Positions 16,258 to 24,300 of a stretch of DNA of 64,000 bases are shown here, in pieces. Every line of letters begins with the position of its first letter. Positions within the stretch are counted from its first letter, which is position 1. Made by a program: the position numbers and the translations under genes. Source of the stretch: JAQVSH01 sp964451605 (lineage in GTDB: Bacteria > Bacteroidota > Bacteroidia > Bacteroidales > UBA4181); assembly GCA_964451605.1 (NCBI GenBank), contig CAYVJA010000003.1, positions 18,033 through 82,032 of the forward strand, in the 5' to 3' direction. The notes below the pieces were generated by a model that did no database searches, was not told where the DNA came from, and was given only the letters and a program-made list of their open reading frames with translations.

Positions 16258-18300
16258 ATGGAAATGCTGCCTATTATTGAGCAAGATCCTCTTCTGGAAC
16301 CCTATGCCGATCAACTTCTTGCCCGTGTACAGGGGGCTGCGGCAAGAGAGCTCTCGTTGACCGGTGGTATCGCACTCCCGGATTTTGCCTGTGGTCATCA
16401 CTTTTTCGGGGTTCATCGCACCTCCGGGGGATGGGTTTTCAGAGAGTGGGCTCCCAATGCTACACAAATTTTTCTTATAGGTGATTTTTCCTCCTGGAAG
16501 GCACTTCCCGAGTTTGCTTTTACCCCTCTTTCCGGAGGGCGGTGGGAACTCCACATTTCACACCCTGCGATAGATCACAAAACGCTCTATAAACTGCTTA
16601 TCCGTTGGGTGGGGGGAGAAGCCGAACGCATTCCTGCCTGGTGTAAGCGCGCGGTTCAGGATATGGATACTCTCCTCTTTTCGGCACAGATATGGGATCC
16701 GCCAAAACCCTACGTATGGCTTTATGATTCGGTCAGCCCCGCGGGCAGTGCAGCGCCCCTGATCTACGAAGCCCATGTGGGTATGGCTACCGAGGCCCAC
16801 CGTATTGGCACTTTCGACGAGTTTCGGACCCTCGTACTTCCCAGGATTGTGGCTTCCGGCTATAATACCATCCAGTTGATGGCTGTACAGGAGCATCCCT
16901 ATTACGGTTCATTTGGTTATCATGTTTCGAACTTCTTTGCAGTGAGTTCACGTTTTGGCACCCCGGATCAGTTGAAACAACTTATCGATGAGGCGCACAG
17001 TATGGGTATCCGGGTGATAATGGATCTGGTTCACTCTCACTCCGTGAAAAACGAGCTGGAGGGGCTGAACCATTACGATGGCACCGAATTCCAATTCTTT
17101 CACAGTGGGCCGCGTCGCGATCATCCTGCCTGGGACTCTCTCTGTTTCGACTACAGAAAACCCGAAGTGCTACACTTTCTCCTCTCAAACTGTCGATTCT
17201 GGTTAGAAGAGTACCATCTCGACGGATTCCGGTTCGACGGGGTTACCAGTATGCTCTATACGCACCACGGGTTAGAACGCGATTTCACCAATTACGAACT
17301 CTATTTCGACGGCACCGACGATCCGGATGCCATCACCTATCTGATTTTGGCCAATAAACTGATTCACCGCTTCAAACCGGGTGCAATTACCGTGGCCGAA
17401 GAGATGAGCGGTATGCCCGGCATTGCTTGTCCTTATCACAAAGGCGGATTCGGATTTGATTACCGTCTGGCCATGGGAACCCCAGATTACTGGATTAAAC
17501 TGGTGAAAGATTTGCCGGATGAGGCCTGGAACATGGGGGAACTCTATTTCGAACTCTCACGAAAGCGCTCAGACGAACAGACGGTAGGCTATGCCGAGTC
17601 GCACGACCAGGCTCTGGTGGGTGACAAAACCCTCTTCTTTCGCCTTGTCGACAAAGAGATCTATACCGGAATGTCGAGAACTCATCAGAGTGCAGTGATC
17701 GACCGTGGCATTGCCCTGCACAAGATGATTCGGTTGGTTACCATTGCAACTGCAGGTAACGGATATCTCAACTTCATGGGCAATGAGTTTGGCCATCCGG
17801 AATGGATCGATTTTCCCCGTCTTGGGAATAACTGGTCATACGCCTATGCTCGTCGGCAATGGAGTCTGATGGACAATACTACGCTTCGGTTTCGTGATCT
17901 GGCACTATTCGACGGCGATATGATTCGTCTTCTCGGCAGCGAAGAGGCCCGCTTTTTTGACGGAGAACCCGAATTACTGCACGAAAATAATGATGGAAAA
18001 GTACTGGTCTTTGCCCGGAGCGGGTTGCTGTTTGTCTTCAACTTCCATCCCTTTGTCTCCTACTCCGACTATGGTCTGGATGTGAGTCCGGGGAAATACC
18101 GTATTGTGCTTTCGACCGATGCCCCGGAATATAGCGGGTTCGACAGAGTCGACACCGTGATGGCCTACTTTACCAGTAATATCCACCCCGAGAAGCCCAT
18201 GGTAAATCACTTTCTCAAACTTTACCTCCCGGCCCGCTGTGGGTTAGTGTTGCGCAAAGAGGCCACCCGGAGTACCCGCGACCTGCTTGCGCAAGGATAA
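16258..18300 (+). CDS. glgB: 1,4-alpha-glucan branching enzyme (GH13)
   Basis: Makes alpha-1,6 branches in glycogen-like glucans. The 680 residues have an N-terminal carbohydrate-binding-module-48-like segment (WVFREWAPNATQIFLIGDFS), then the GH13 barrel. Catalytic motifs are visible: DLVHSHSVKNE (region I), the nucleophile in DGFRFDGVTSM, the acid/base glutamate in TVAEEMSGMP, and the aspartate in ESHDQALVGD. The alpha-amylase C-terminal domain follows. This resembles the eukaryote-like branching enzymes (GH13 subfamily 8) found in Bacteroidales. It stands alone; no other glycogen gene is nearby. The ATG at 16264 is an alternative start. Confidence 0.92.
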   Translation: MEMLPIIEQDPLLEPYADQLLARVQGAAARELSLTGGIALPDFACGHHFFGVHRTSGGWVFREWAPNATQIFLIGDFSSWKALPEFAFTPLSGGRWELHISHPAIDHKTLYKLLIRWVGGEAERIPAWCKRAVQDMDTLLFSAQIWDPPKPYVWLYDSVSPAGSAAPLIYEAHVGMATEAHRIGTFDEFRTLVLPRIVASGYNTIQLMAVQEHPYYGSFGYHVSNFFAVSSRFGTPDQLKQLIDEAHSMGIRVIMDLVHSHSVKNELEGLNHYDGTEFQFFHSGPRRDHPAWDSLCFDYRKPEVLHFLLSNCRFWLEEYHLDGFRFDGVTSMLYTHHGLERDFTNYELYFDGTDDPDAITYLILANKLIHRFKPGAITVAEEMSGMPGIACPYHKGGFGFDYRLAMGTPDYWIKLVKDLPDEAWNMGELYFELSRKRSDEQTVGYAESHDQALVGDKTLFFRLVDKEIYTGMSRTHQSAVIDRGIALHKMIRLVTIATAGNGYLNFMGNEFGHPEWIDFPRLGNNWSYAYARRQWSLMDNTTLRFRDLALFDGDMIRLLGSEEARFFDGEPELLHENNDGKVLVFARSGLLFVFNFHPFVSYSDYGLDVSPGKYRIVLSTDAPEYSGFDRVDTVMAYFTSNIHPEKPMVNHFLKLYLPARCGLVLRKEATRSTRDLLAQG

Positions 18301-18351
18301 CTCCGGTCGCCTGAACCGAACCTCTTCCGCCTGAGAAGCGCGTTGAACGGA

Positions 18352-18483
18352 TTACCTGCGCGCAGGGGCGCATTTGCATGGGGGCAGATTATACTTCTTG
18401 TAGAGAGCCCGCTGCGAAGAGCAACTTGCCAGCAACATAAGGAGCACCGGAAGAATCAGAAGTATATGACGGAATCTCTTCAC
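18352..18483 (-). CDS. Short putative lipoprotein (43 residues)
   Basis: A small frame on the reverse strand starts with GTG, 8 bases after the ctp stop codon. The product begins MKRFRHILLILPVLLMLLAS followed by Cys-Ser-Ser, giving a positively charged start, a hydrophobic core and a lipobox (L-A-S-C). The mature part would be only about 23 residues, ending in a Cys- and Arg-rich tail (NLPPCKCAPARR). Its function is unknown. Its position immediately behind ctp suggests co-transcription. The strength of the call is the complete lipoprotein signal; no homologue can be checked here. Confidence 0.55.
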   Translation of the reverse strand: MKRFRHILLILPVLLMLLASCSSQRALYKKYNLPPCKCAPARR

Positions 18484-18491
18484 GCTATTCC

Positions 18492-20627
18492 CTATTGAGG
18501 TTTCATGTCGAGTGCAATGCGCACTGCCTCTTCCAGATAGATATCCTTCTTAATGGAGTTTATCCATCGCTTGTTCCGCTGTTGTTGTACTGTGTCGGAC
18601 GGAGCAGCCTGATCTTTGGTAAGCTCCCTGATATCGAGTGAGTTCTGACGTGTATTCAACTTGTCGAACCGTTCCGAGATCTTCTTCCGCTCCTCTTCCC
18701 TCTCCACAAAGGTCTTATAGTTGAGTGAAACCCTGGTTTGATCTCTCTGGGCCTTTACCTCCTGCAACTCTTGTGAAAGCAGGGTGAAATCGGCCGATGA
18801 GGCCACCCGTTCACGTGCCCGGTTTATGGCCTTCTGCACCAGATCCTGTTGGGGCCAGATTTTGTAGTTGGCAGGCTTAATCTCCGTCCATGCCAGCGGA
18901 TACTCTTCGCTCTTCTCGCCAATATCCATTACACTATAGAGATCGGGCAAAACTACGTCCGACTTTACTCCCATCAACTGTGTAGAACCTCCGTTAATCC
19001 GGAAAAACTTCTGAATGGTGAGAAAGAGCGACCCCAGATTGGGTTTTGAACCATCTGTGTTGGCCAGCCGGACCATTTCATCGAGATCCATAATGGTCTG
19101 CACCGTTCCTTTACCAAAACTGGAGGGGCTTCCTACAATCACCGCCCGTTTGTAGTCTTGCAGCGCAGCAGCCACAATCTCCGACGCTGAAGCACTTAAC
19201 GGATTAATCATCACCACCATACTCCCATCGTAGCGAACCGCCGGATCAGTGTCGGAGAGCACGCGTGAGCGTCCGTCGCGTGTGTGAACCTGTACAATAG
19301 GGCCACTCTCAATAAAGAGTCCTGCCATCTGCACCGCATCGGGAAGTGATCCTCCGCCATTATTTCGCAGATCGAGAATCAGACCGCTGATATTCTCAGA
19401 GCGCAACTTTTCAATTTCGGCAGCCACGTCCGCAGCACTGAAGCGGCCCGAGCCGGAGTTGTTCATGTCGGCATAAAACTTGGGCAAATTGATATAACCC
19501 ACTCGTGCCTTACTGAGAGAATCAACCAGAATGGCCGATTTGGCGTAGGTCTCTTCAATCACCACTACCCCGCGGGTAATGGTGATTTCCTCGACAGAAC
19601 CATCGATATGCCTTACAGAAAGGGTTACCTTAGAATTCTTTTTCCCGCGGATCAACTTCACGGCATCGTCGATACGCATACCATAAAGATCTTTGCCTTC
19701 GACCTCGCCCTCCTGAGTCACCTTCATGATGAGATCGTTCACCTTCAAATCGCCCTGCAGCCACGAAGGACTTCCCGGAACAATATCCACTACCTTCACA
19801 TAATTCTCGCTGGCCTGTAATGTAGCACCGATTCCCTCGAACTGTCCCGACATGGTGATATCGAAATCTTCTTTCTCCTTTACCGGGAGATATTGTGTGT
19901 GAGGATCGTACACCGCAGTAATAGAATTCAGGTAGAGCGCAAACATATCGTTGTCGTTCTGCTGGTTGAGGCGGGTAAAGTAATCGGTATAGAGCTTGGC
20001 TACATCCTTTCTGGCTTCCACCTCCAACTGTTCAACCGACTTCAGCGTTACCGTATCCGACCGTTCTTTGGCGGCATTCTGCGCAGTTTCGGTTTCGTAA
20101 ATTTTTGTAATGATCTGATAGCGCAGAGCCTGCTCCCAACCTTGCTTCAGTATCGCATCGTTTTGGGCAAATTGAGCCTTTTTTGCATCGGTCTCGAAAG
20201 TATCGGTTTTGGTGAGATCCACCGGTTTCGACAGAATCTCCGAGCAAAGCGCCTCAGCCTCCTTTAGCCGCTGGCGGTACATTTTCACTGCAGTATTGAA
20301 AAAATTAAACTGTCCGTTAAGCAGCTCATCGTCTATATGTTGTTTGAATGCACCCAGTTTATCCATATCCTGGGCAGAAAAGAAACGTTTCCCGTAATCG
20401 AGATTAGAGATAAATGAGGTAAAGACATTTTCGGAGAACCCGTTATTAATCTCTTGAGGCATATAGTGGCCGTAGTCGAGAGCCTTTAGCACCAACTGAA
20501 TCAGAATCTCATCCTTTCCCTCGCGGTTACAGTGGGTATACGAAACCAGCACCGTACCCAGAAAGAGGGCCACTACAGGGAGAAGAACGCGATTCCGGAT
20601 TTGCCGGATGGAGAGTTTTTTCATCAT
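18492..20627 (-). CDS. prc: Carboxy-terminal (tail-specific) processing protease, S41 family
   Basis: A 711-residue periplasmic protease of the Prc/Tsp type that trims the C-termini of envelope proteins. It has an N-terminal signal or anchor, then a long helical domain, a PDZ domain around residues 250-340, the S41 catalytic domain, and a C-terminal helical region. The serine nucleophile is expected near residue 480 in PLSASASEI, and the lysine about 26 residues later in SSFGKGTVQ. It is followed by a tiny lipoprotein gene and preceded by aroE, 4 bases away. Confidence 0.95.
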   Translation of the reverse strand: MMKKLSIRQIRNRVLLPVVALFLGTVLVSYTHCNREGKDEILIQLVLKALDYGHYMPQEINNGFSENVFTSFISNLDYGKRFFSAQDMDKLGAFKQHIDDELLNGQFNFFNTAVKMYRQRLKEAEALCSEILSKPVDLTKTDTFETDAKKAQFAQNDAILKQGWEQALRYQIITKIYETETAQNAAKERSDTVTLKSVEQLEVEARKDVAKLYTDYFTRLNQQNDNDMFALYLNSITAVYDPHTQYLPVKEKEDFDITMSGQFEGIGATLQASENYVKVVDIVPGSPSWLQGDLKVNDLIMKVTQEGEVEGKDLYGMRIDDAVKLIRGKKNSKVTLSVRHIDGSVEEITITRGVVVIEETYAKSAILVDSLSKARVGYINLPKFYADMNNSGSGRFSAADVAAEIEKLRSENISGLILDLRNNGGGSLPDAVQMAGLFIESGPIVQVHTRDGRSRVLSDTDPAVRYDGSMVVMINPLSASASEIVAAALQDYKRAVIVGSPSSFGKGTVQTIMDLDEMVRLANTDGSKPNLGSLFLTIQKFFRINGGSTQLMGVKSDVVLPDLYSVMDIGEKSEEYPLAWTEIKPANYKIWPQQDLVQKAINRARERVASSADFTLLSQELQEVKAQRDQTRVSLNYKTFVEREEERKKISERFDKLNTRQNSLDIRELTKDQAAPSDTVQQQRNKRWINSIKKDIYLEEAVRIALDMKPQ

Positions 20628-20631
20628 GATA

Positions 20632-21387
20632 CTACATTTTAAGAGTCGACCAGATTTCCCAGGCCCGGTCTGCCTGCAGATGTAACATATTCAGTCCGTT
20701 TTCTGTAGTGGCACCCTGTTGGGCGGCCTTTCGGAGAAAAAGGGTCAGATTGGGATTGTATATCAAATCGAATACCAAATGTCGGGCCGAGATTGCCTCG
20801 TAGGGGATTTGGGGTGCCAGATCGGTATTGGGCGACATACCCACGGGCGAGGTATTAATAATCAATGGAAAGTGAACAATGTCGGCGGGGGTGAGAGAGC
20901 CGTAGGTGGCGTATACGCCCGGGCCCTCGTTTCGCGAAACTGAGGCTGCCTCTATTCCTTTCTGATCCAACACATACTTCACCGCTTTAGCAGCACCGCC
21001 CGTACCCAGCACCAGTGCCCGTGTGTGGTGCGGCTGAAGAAGCGGGGTGAGTGCAGCCGAGAAGCCATACGTGTCGGTGTTGTATCCGGTAAGGGTGATA
21101 TGGGATCTGTTCCGTTCTATGGCAATGGTATTCACTGCCCCCACGGCTTTGGCCTCGTCCGAAAGATGGTCGAGAAAAGGGATGATTGCCTCTTTATAGG
21201 GGATGGTAACATTCAGACCGCACAGCGACTCTTTCGATTCTACAAAGGCCCTGAAACCGGAAAGATCGGACATCGGGAAGAGCTGATACGATGCATCAGT
21301 AATCCGCTCACGTTCGAACCGACTACCGAAATAGTCGGCAGAGAACGAATGCGAGAGCGATTTCCCGATTAATCCGAAACACCTCAT
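20632..21387 (-). CDS. aroE: Shikimate dehydrogenase
   Basis: NADPH-dependent reduction of 3-dehydroshikimate to shikimate in aromatic amino acid synthesis. The 251 residues contain the substrate-binding start (FGLIGKSLSHSFSADYF), the NVTIPYKE motif with the catalytic lysine, GAVNTI, and the nucleotide-binding LGTGGAAKAV. The C-terminal NGLNMLHLQA motif is also present. It lies between the DedA gene (5 bases upstream) and prc. Confidence 0.96.
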   Translation of the reverse strand: MRCFGLIGKSLSHSFSADYFGSRFERERITDASYQLFPMSDLSGFRAFVESKESLCGLNVTIPYKEAIIPFLDHLSDEAKAVGAVNTIAIERNRSHITLTGYNTDTYGFSAALTPLLQPHHTRALVLGTGGAAKAVKYVLDQKGIEAASVSRNEGPGVYATYGSLTPADIVHFPLIINTSPVGMSPNTDLAPQIPYEAISARHLVFDLIYNPNLTLFLRKAAQQGATTENGLNMLHLQADRAWEIWSTLKM

Positions 21388-21392
21388 ACAGA

Positions 21393-22010
21393 TTATTTTG
21401 CGGAATGTCTGAATGTTTTTGCCACCTGCCAGACAACAAAAAGTATGCCTAATGCCAGTAGTCCATAGCTCAACTCCTTATAATAGAGCTCGAAAAGCTC
21501 CTGCTTCGATTGCAGATAATAGCCCAGCAGAGCCAGAAGAATATTCCAGACGCCGGCTCCCAGCACCGTATAAACAAGAAAGGGGGTCATAGGCATCTTT
21601 GCCAGGCCGGCAGGGATGGAGATGAGTTGTCGGATACCCGGGATTAACCTTCCGATAAAGGTTGAGATATTGCCGTTTTTCACAAAATAGGCCTCTGCTT
21701 TCTCTACCTTTTCGGGATTAATCATGCAAAGATGGGCAAAACGGGTATCGGCAAATTTGTAAACCAGCATCCTGCCCAGACTTTTGGCAAGGTAATAGTT
21801 GACCAGCGCCCCAATAAGCGCACCCACGGTACCAAAGAAAATCACCAGGAAGAGGTTCAGCTCTCCTTGCGCCGCCTTCCAGGCAGCGGGAGGAATAACC
21901 ACTTCCGACGGAAAGGGGATAAACGAACTCTCAATAGTCATTAAAATGGTAATGGTATAGTAGTTCATATGCTCCATATACCATGCAATCAGCGAATCGT
22001 ATATCTCCAT
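21393..22010 (-). CDS. DedA family membrane protein
   Basis: A 205-residue polytopic membrane protein with the DedA/VTT signature. The segment SSFIPFPSEVVIPPAAW near the N-terminus and GRLIPGIRQLISIPAGLAKM in the middle are the family motifs, with the conserved glutamate and arginines. Several DedA proteins flip polyprenyl phosphate or phospholipids across the inner membrane; the substrate here is not known. It sits 9 bases after the ComA-like gene and 5 bases before aroE. Confidence 0.93.
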   Translation of the reverse strand: MEIYDSLIAWYMEHMNYYTITILMTIESSFIPFPSEVVIPPAAWKAAQGELNLFLVIFFGTVGALIGALVNYYLAKSLGRMLVYKFADTRFAHLCMINPEKVEKAEAYFVKNGNISTFIGRLIPGIRQLISIPAGLAKMPMTPFLVYTVLGAGVWNILLALLGYYLQSKQELFELYYKELSYGLLALGILFVVWQVAKTFRHSAK

Positions 22011-22019
22011 AGGGGGCGT

Positions 22020-22805
22020 TTATTTCTGTTTCAGACTTTGCATTTCGGCAGGCAGCCAGGAAAAGAAGGTGTCTCCACGCAGGCCCAGCCTGAGAGCTTC
22101 GAGGGCTACCACCTCCTGTGTTGCAATATTGCCCAGATTTACATTGGCTCCCAGCAGATGAATGAAATAGACCTGTTGCGGCTTATTGGGAGCCTCCCAC
22201 AATACTTTGTTGGCACCCACTTTCTGAATAATCTGCGTAATCAGCTCCTTATTGGCCGATGCATCGGAGTGGTAGATGCCTGAAGTGCCGCTTTCACGTG
22301 CTTCGGCAATTACTTTCCAGGCGCCTGCACTCAGTTCGGTCTGCATCTGTTTAACCCACTCTTCATTGGGAATCTCCACCCCGGCCACCTTCGAACCTAC
22401 TTCCGAGAGAACCGTAACCTGACCCGAGAGAATCCGGATATACTCCATCTTTTGGTCGTGTTCAATCTTCATAGAGCCATCAGAAACTTCAGCCGTATCG
22501 AGGCCGAAATCATCGAGCACCTTGCGATAGGCATCGAACATCCCTCTGATTACAAATGCCTCGAACAGGGTTCCGCCAAAATAGGGTTTTAGTCCTGCCG
22601 ATTTGTAGAGGGCAATCTTCTCTCTGAGATATGGGGCAAAAACGGCAGTGCCGAATCCAAATTTCACCAGGTCCGTGAACGAACCAGCCGACGAAACAAA
22701 GTTTTCGGCTTCGGCCAGGCTCAGCCCTTTGTCCATCATCATTGTGAGCCCCTCCTCGCGGGGTTTCGCGGGCCTTTCGGGAAGATACGGGAAAGCAATG
22801 TTCAT
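22020..22805 (-). CDS. Phosphosulfolactate synthase (ComA) family protein
   Basis: The 261 residues from the ATG at 22805 match the ComA fold: PREEGLTMMMDKGLS, GSFTDLVKFGFGTA, KPYFGGTLFE, and EVSDGSMKIEHDQKM near the middle. GSKVAG and KVLWEAPNKPQQVYFI follow. ComA joins sulfite to phosphoenolpyruvate to give phosphosulfolactate in coenzyme M synthesis. Bacteroidales do not make coenzyme M, so the product may serve another purpose, such as sulfolactate or sulfonolipid formation; that is inference. The frame is open upstream to 22865 but would overlap the TPR gene. No comB or comC is present. Confidence 0.85.
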   Translation of the reverse strand: MNIAFPYLPERPAKPREEGLTMMMDKGLSLAEAENFVSSAGSFTDLVKFGFGTAVFAPYLREKIALYKSAGLKPYFGGTLFEAFVIRGMFDAYRKVLDDFGLDTAEVSDGSMKIEHDQKMEYIRILSGQVTVLSEVGSKVAGVEIPNEEWVKQMQTELSAGAWKVIAEARESGTSGIYHSDASANKELITQIIQKVGANKVLWEAPNKPQQVYFIHLLGANVNLGNIATQEVVALEALRLGLRGDTFFSWLPAEMQSLKQK

Positions 22806-22818
22806 AATAGCGTGCACA

Positions 22819-24252
22819 TTAAGGTTGCGTAGAAGTAGAAGAAGTAAAAGGACGGATAAAAGCAATCAAATCGGGGTCGTTAACCGCAATGGGATAGAGC
22901 CTGAAAAAATCGTCGATGGCATCGGGGGCATCCGACAGGGCCTGGGCCAGCCATTTATATCCATCCGACATGGAGCCGAAAGTGAAATGGTAGGCAGCTT
23001 CGCGAAAATTTCGTGCAGGTTCTTCAGGATTCATCCCGGTCAGTTTGTCGAGCAGTTCGCGGGCACTCTTCGCACGCTTCAACTGCAACATAGCGGCATA
23101 GAGCCCCGAAAGCGCCTCCGGTTCGTCAGGGTCGTCCTCAAGGCATTTGCGAAAAGCCGCAGCCGCTTTCTCAGGCCGCATATAGGCATTGTAGACCGTA
23201 CCCAGTGTAAAATAGTATTCGGGATTATCAGGGTCGAGCCGGATGGCATGTTGCAGATGCGCGATACTCGATTTATAGTTATTTTCATCGAAATAGAGCA
23301 TGCCCATTCCTGCCCAGGCATCGGCCAGCTCGGGATTGAGCGCCAAAGCCTGGCGGTAATATTCGGTGGCCATCTCCCGATCGTTCAGTTTTTCATAGCA
23401 CTCCGCCAGATAACAGTGTGCCTGAGCGTTATCGGGCTCGAGCGCCAGAAACTCTTTGTAGGTTACAATGGCTTCGGGATAGTGGTCAAGATGAGCCTGC
23501 AGATTGGCCTTGTTAAAGTAGGCCGAAGCATACTGGCTATTCAGAGCAATGGCGAAATCGTAGGCTTGAAGCGATTTCTCGAACTGTTCACTGACGCCAT
23601 ACGAGAAGCCCAGATTGTACCAGACGTTTTCCGAGAAGGGATCTTCGTTCAGATATTTGTTGTAATACTCGATACTCTTGTCCGGTTTCCCGATCTTGTC
23701 GTAACAGAAGGCCAGATCGTAAAAGACCGCGTAGTTTTGGGGGTTCAACAGCAGTACATCCTGCAGATAGCGCAGTGCCAGATGATACTGTTCCGCTTTT
23801 TCGAGCGATACCCCTATATGAAAGGCGAGCGCATCCTTGTCGTCATGATCTGCCCGGGCATAGGCCTTTTCGTAAACACGGCGAGCCTCTTTGGTCTTTC
23901 CGGTCATGATGAGCGCATCGCCCTTCAACACCAGAATATCAGCATTATCGGGTTCCATCTTACCGATACGTTCCAGAATACCCAATGCCTCGACCGGCTG
24001 CCCTTTGTCGATAAGAATTTCGCTGATTCTCTGTTGAATAGACGTTGATGAGGGATACATACCCACAGCATACTTAGCCGCTTTGGCCGCGAATCCGAAG
24101 TTTTCTGTATCGAGATAGTAGTCGATAATGGCTTCGAACTCATGGACATCAAAGAAACAGCGGGTATGGTTTTTTACCATATCCTCGAAGCGTTCTACAG
24201 GTCCGAAAACTTCGTCCGGATCGTCTCCCAGCCAATCATGATTTCTACCCAT
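22819..24252 (-). CDS. Tetratricopeptide repeat protein
   Basis: A 477-residue protein made almost entirely of tandem 34-residue TPR units. Typical unit endings such as ALALNPELADAWAGMGMLY and AIRLDPDNPEYYFTLGTVY recur about ten times. It lacks a clear signal peptide or membrane segment, so it is probably a cytoplasmic protein-binding scaffold. The partner is unknown. It has its own promoter, 22 bases upstream, and is the first gene of the run TPR-comA-dedA-aroE-prc. Confidence 0.88.
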   Translation of the reverse strand: MGRNHDWLGDDPDEVFGPVERFEDMVKNHTRCFFDVHEFEAIIDYYLDTENFGFAAKAAKYAVGMYPSSTSIQQRISEILIDKGQPVEALGILERIGKMEPDNADILVLKGDALIMTGKTKEARRVYEKAYARADHDDKDALAFHIGVSLEKAEQYHLALRYLQDVLLLNPQNYAVFYDLAFCYDKIGKPDKSIEYYNKYLNEDPFSENVWYNLGFSYGVSEQFEKSLQAYDFAIALNSQYASAYFNKANLQAHLDHYPEAIVTYKEFLALEPDNAQAHCYLAECYEKLNDREMATEYYRQALALNPELADAWAGMGMLYFDENNYKSSIAHLQHAIRLDPDNPEYYFTLGTVYNAYMRPEKAAAAFRKCLEDDPDEPEALSGLYAAMLQLKRAKSARELLDKLTGMNPEEPARNFREAAYHFTFGSMSDGYKWLAQALSDAPDAIDDFFRLYPIAVNDPDLIAFIRPFTSSTSTQP

Positions 24253-24273
24253 GGCACATTACAAAAATCTTGA

Positions 24274-24281
24274 CAAAGGTA
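24274..24281 (-). promoter_or_regulatory. Promoter -7 element for the TPR gene run
   Basis: The reverse strand reads TACCTTTG 21 bases upstream of the TPR start codon at 24252. No clear TTTG is seen at -33. Confidence 0.6.
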
Positions 24282-24300
24282 GAAAAATTGGTCGGTATTT

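Noticed and set aside
22648..24048. A 466-codon forward frame opposite the TPR gene
   Set aside because: It is an antisense shadow: the reverse frame has clear TPR periodicity and a promoter, while the forward one has no recognisable domain.
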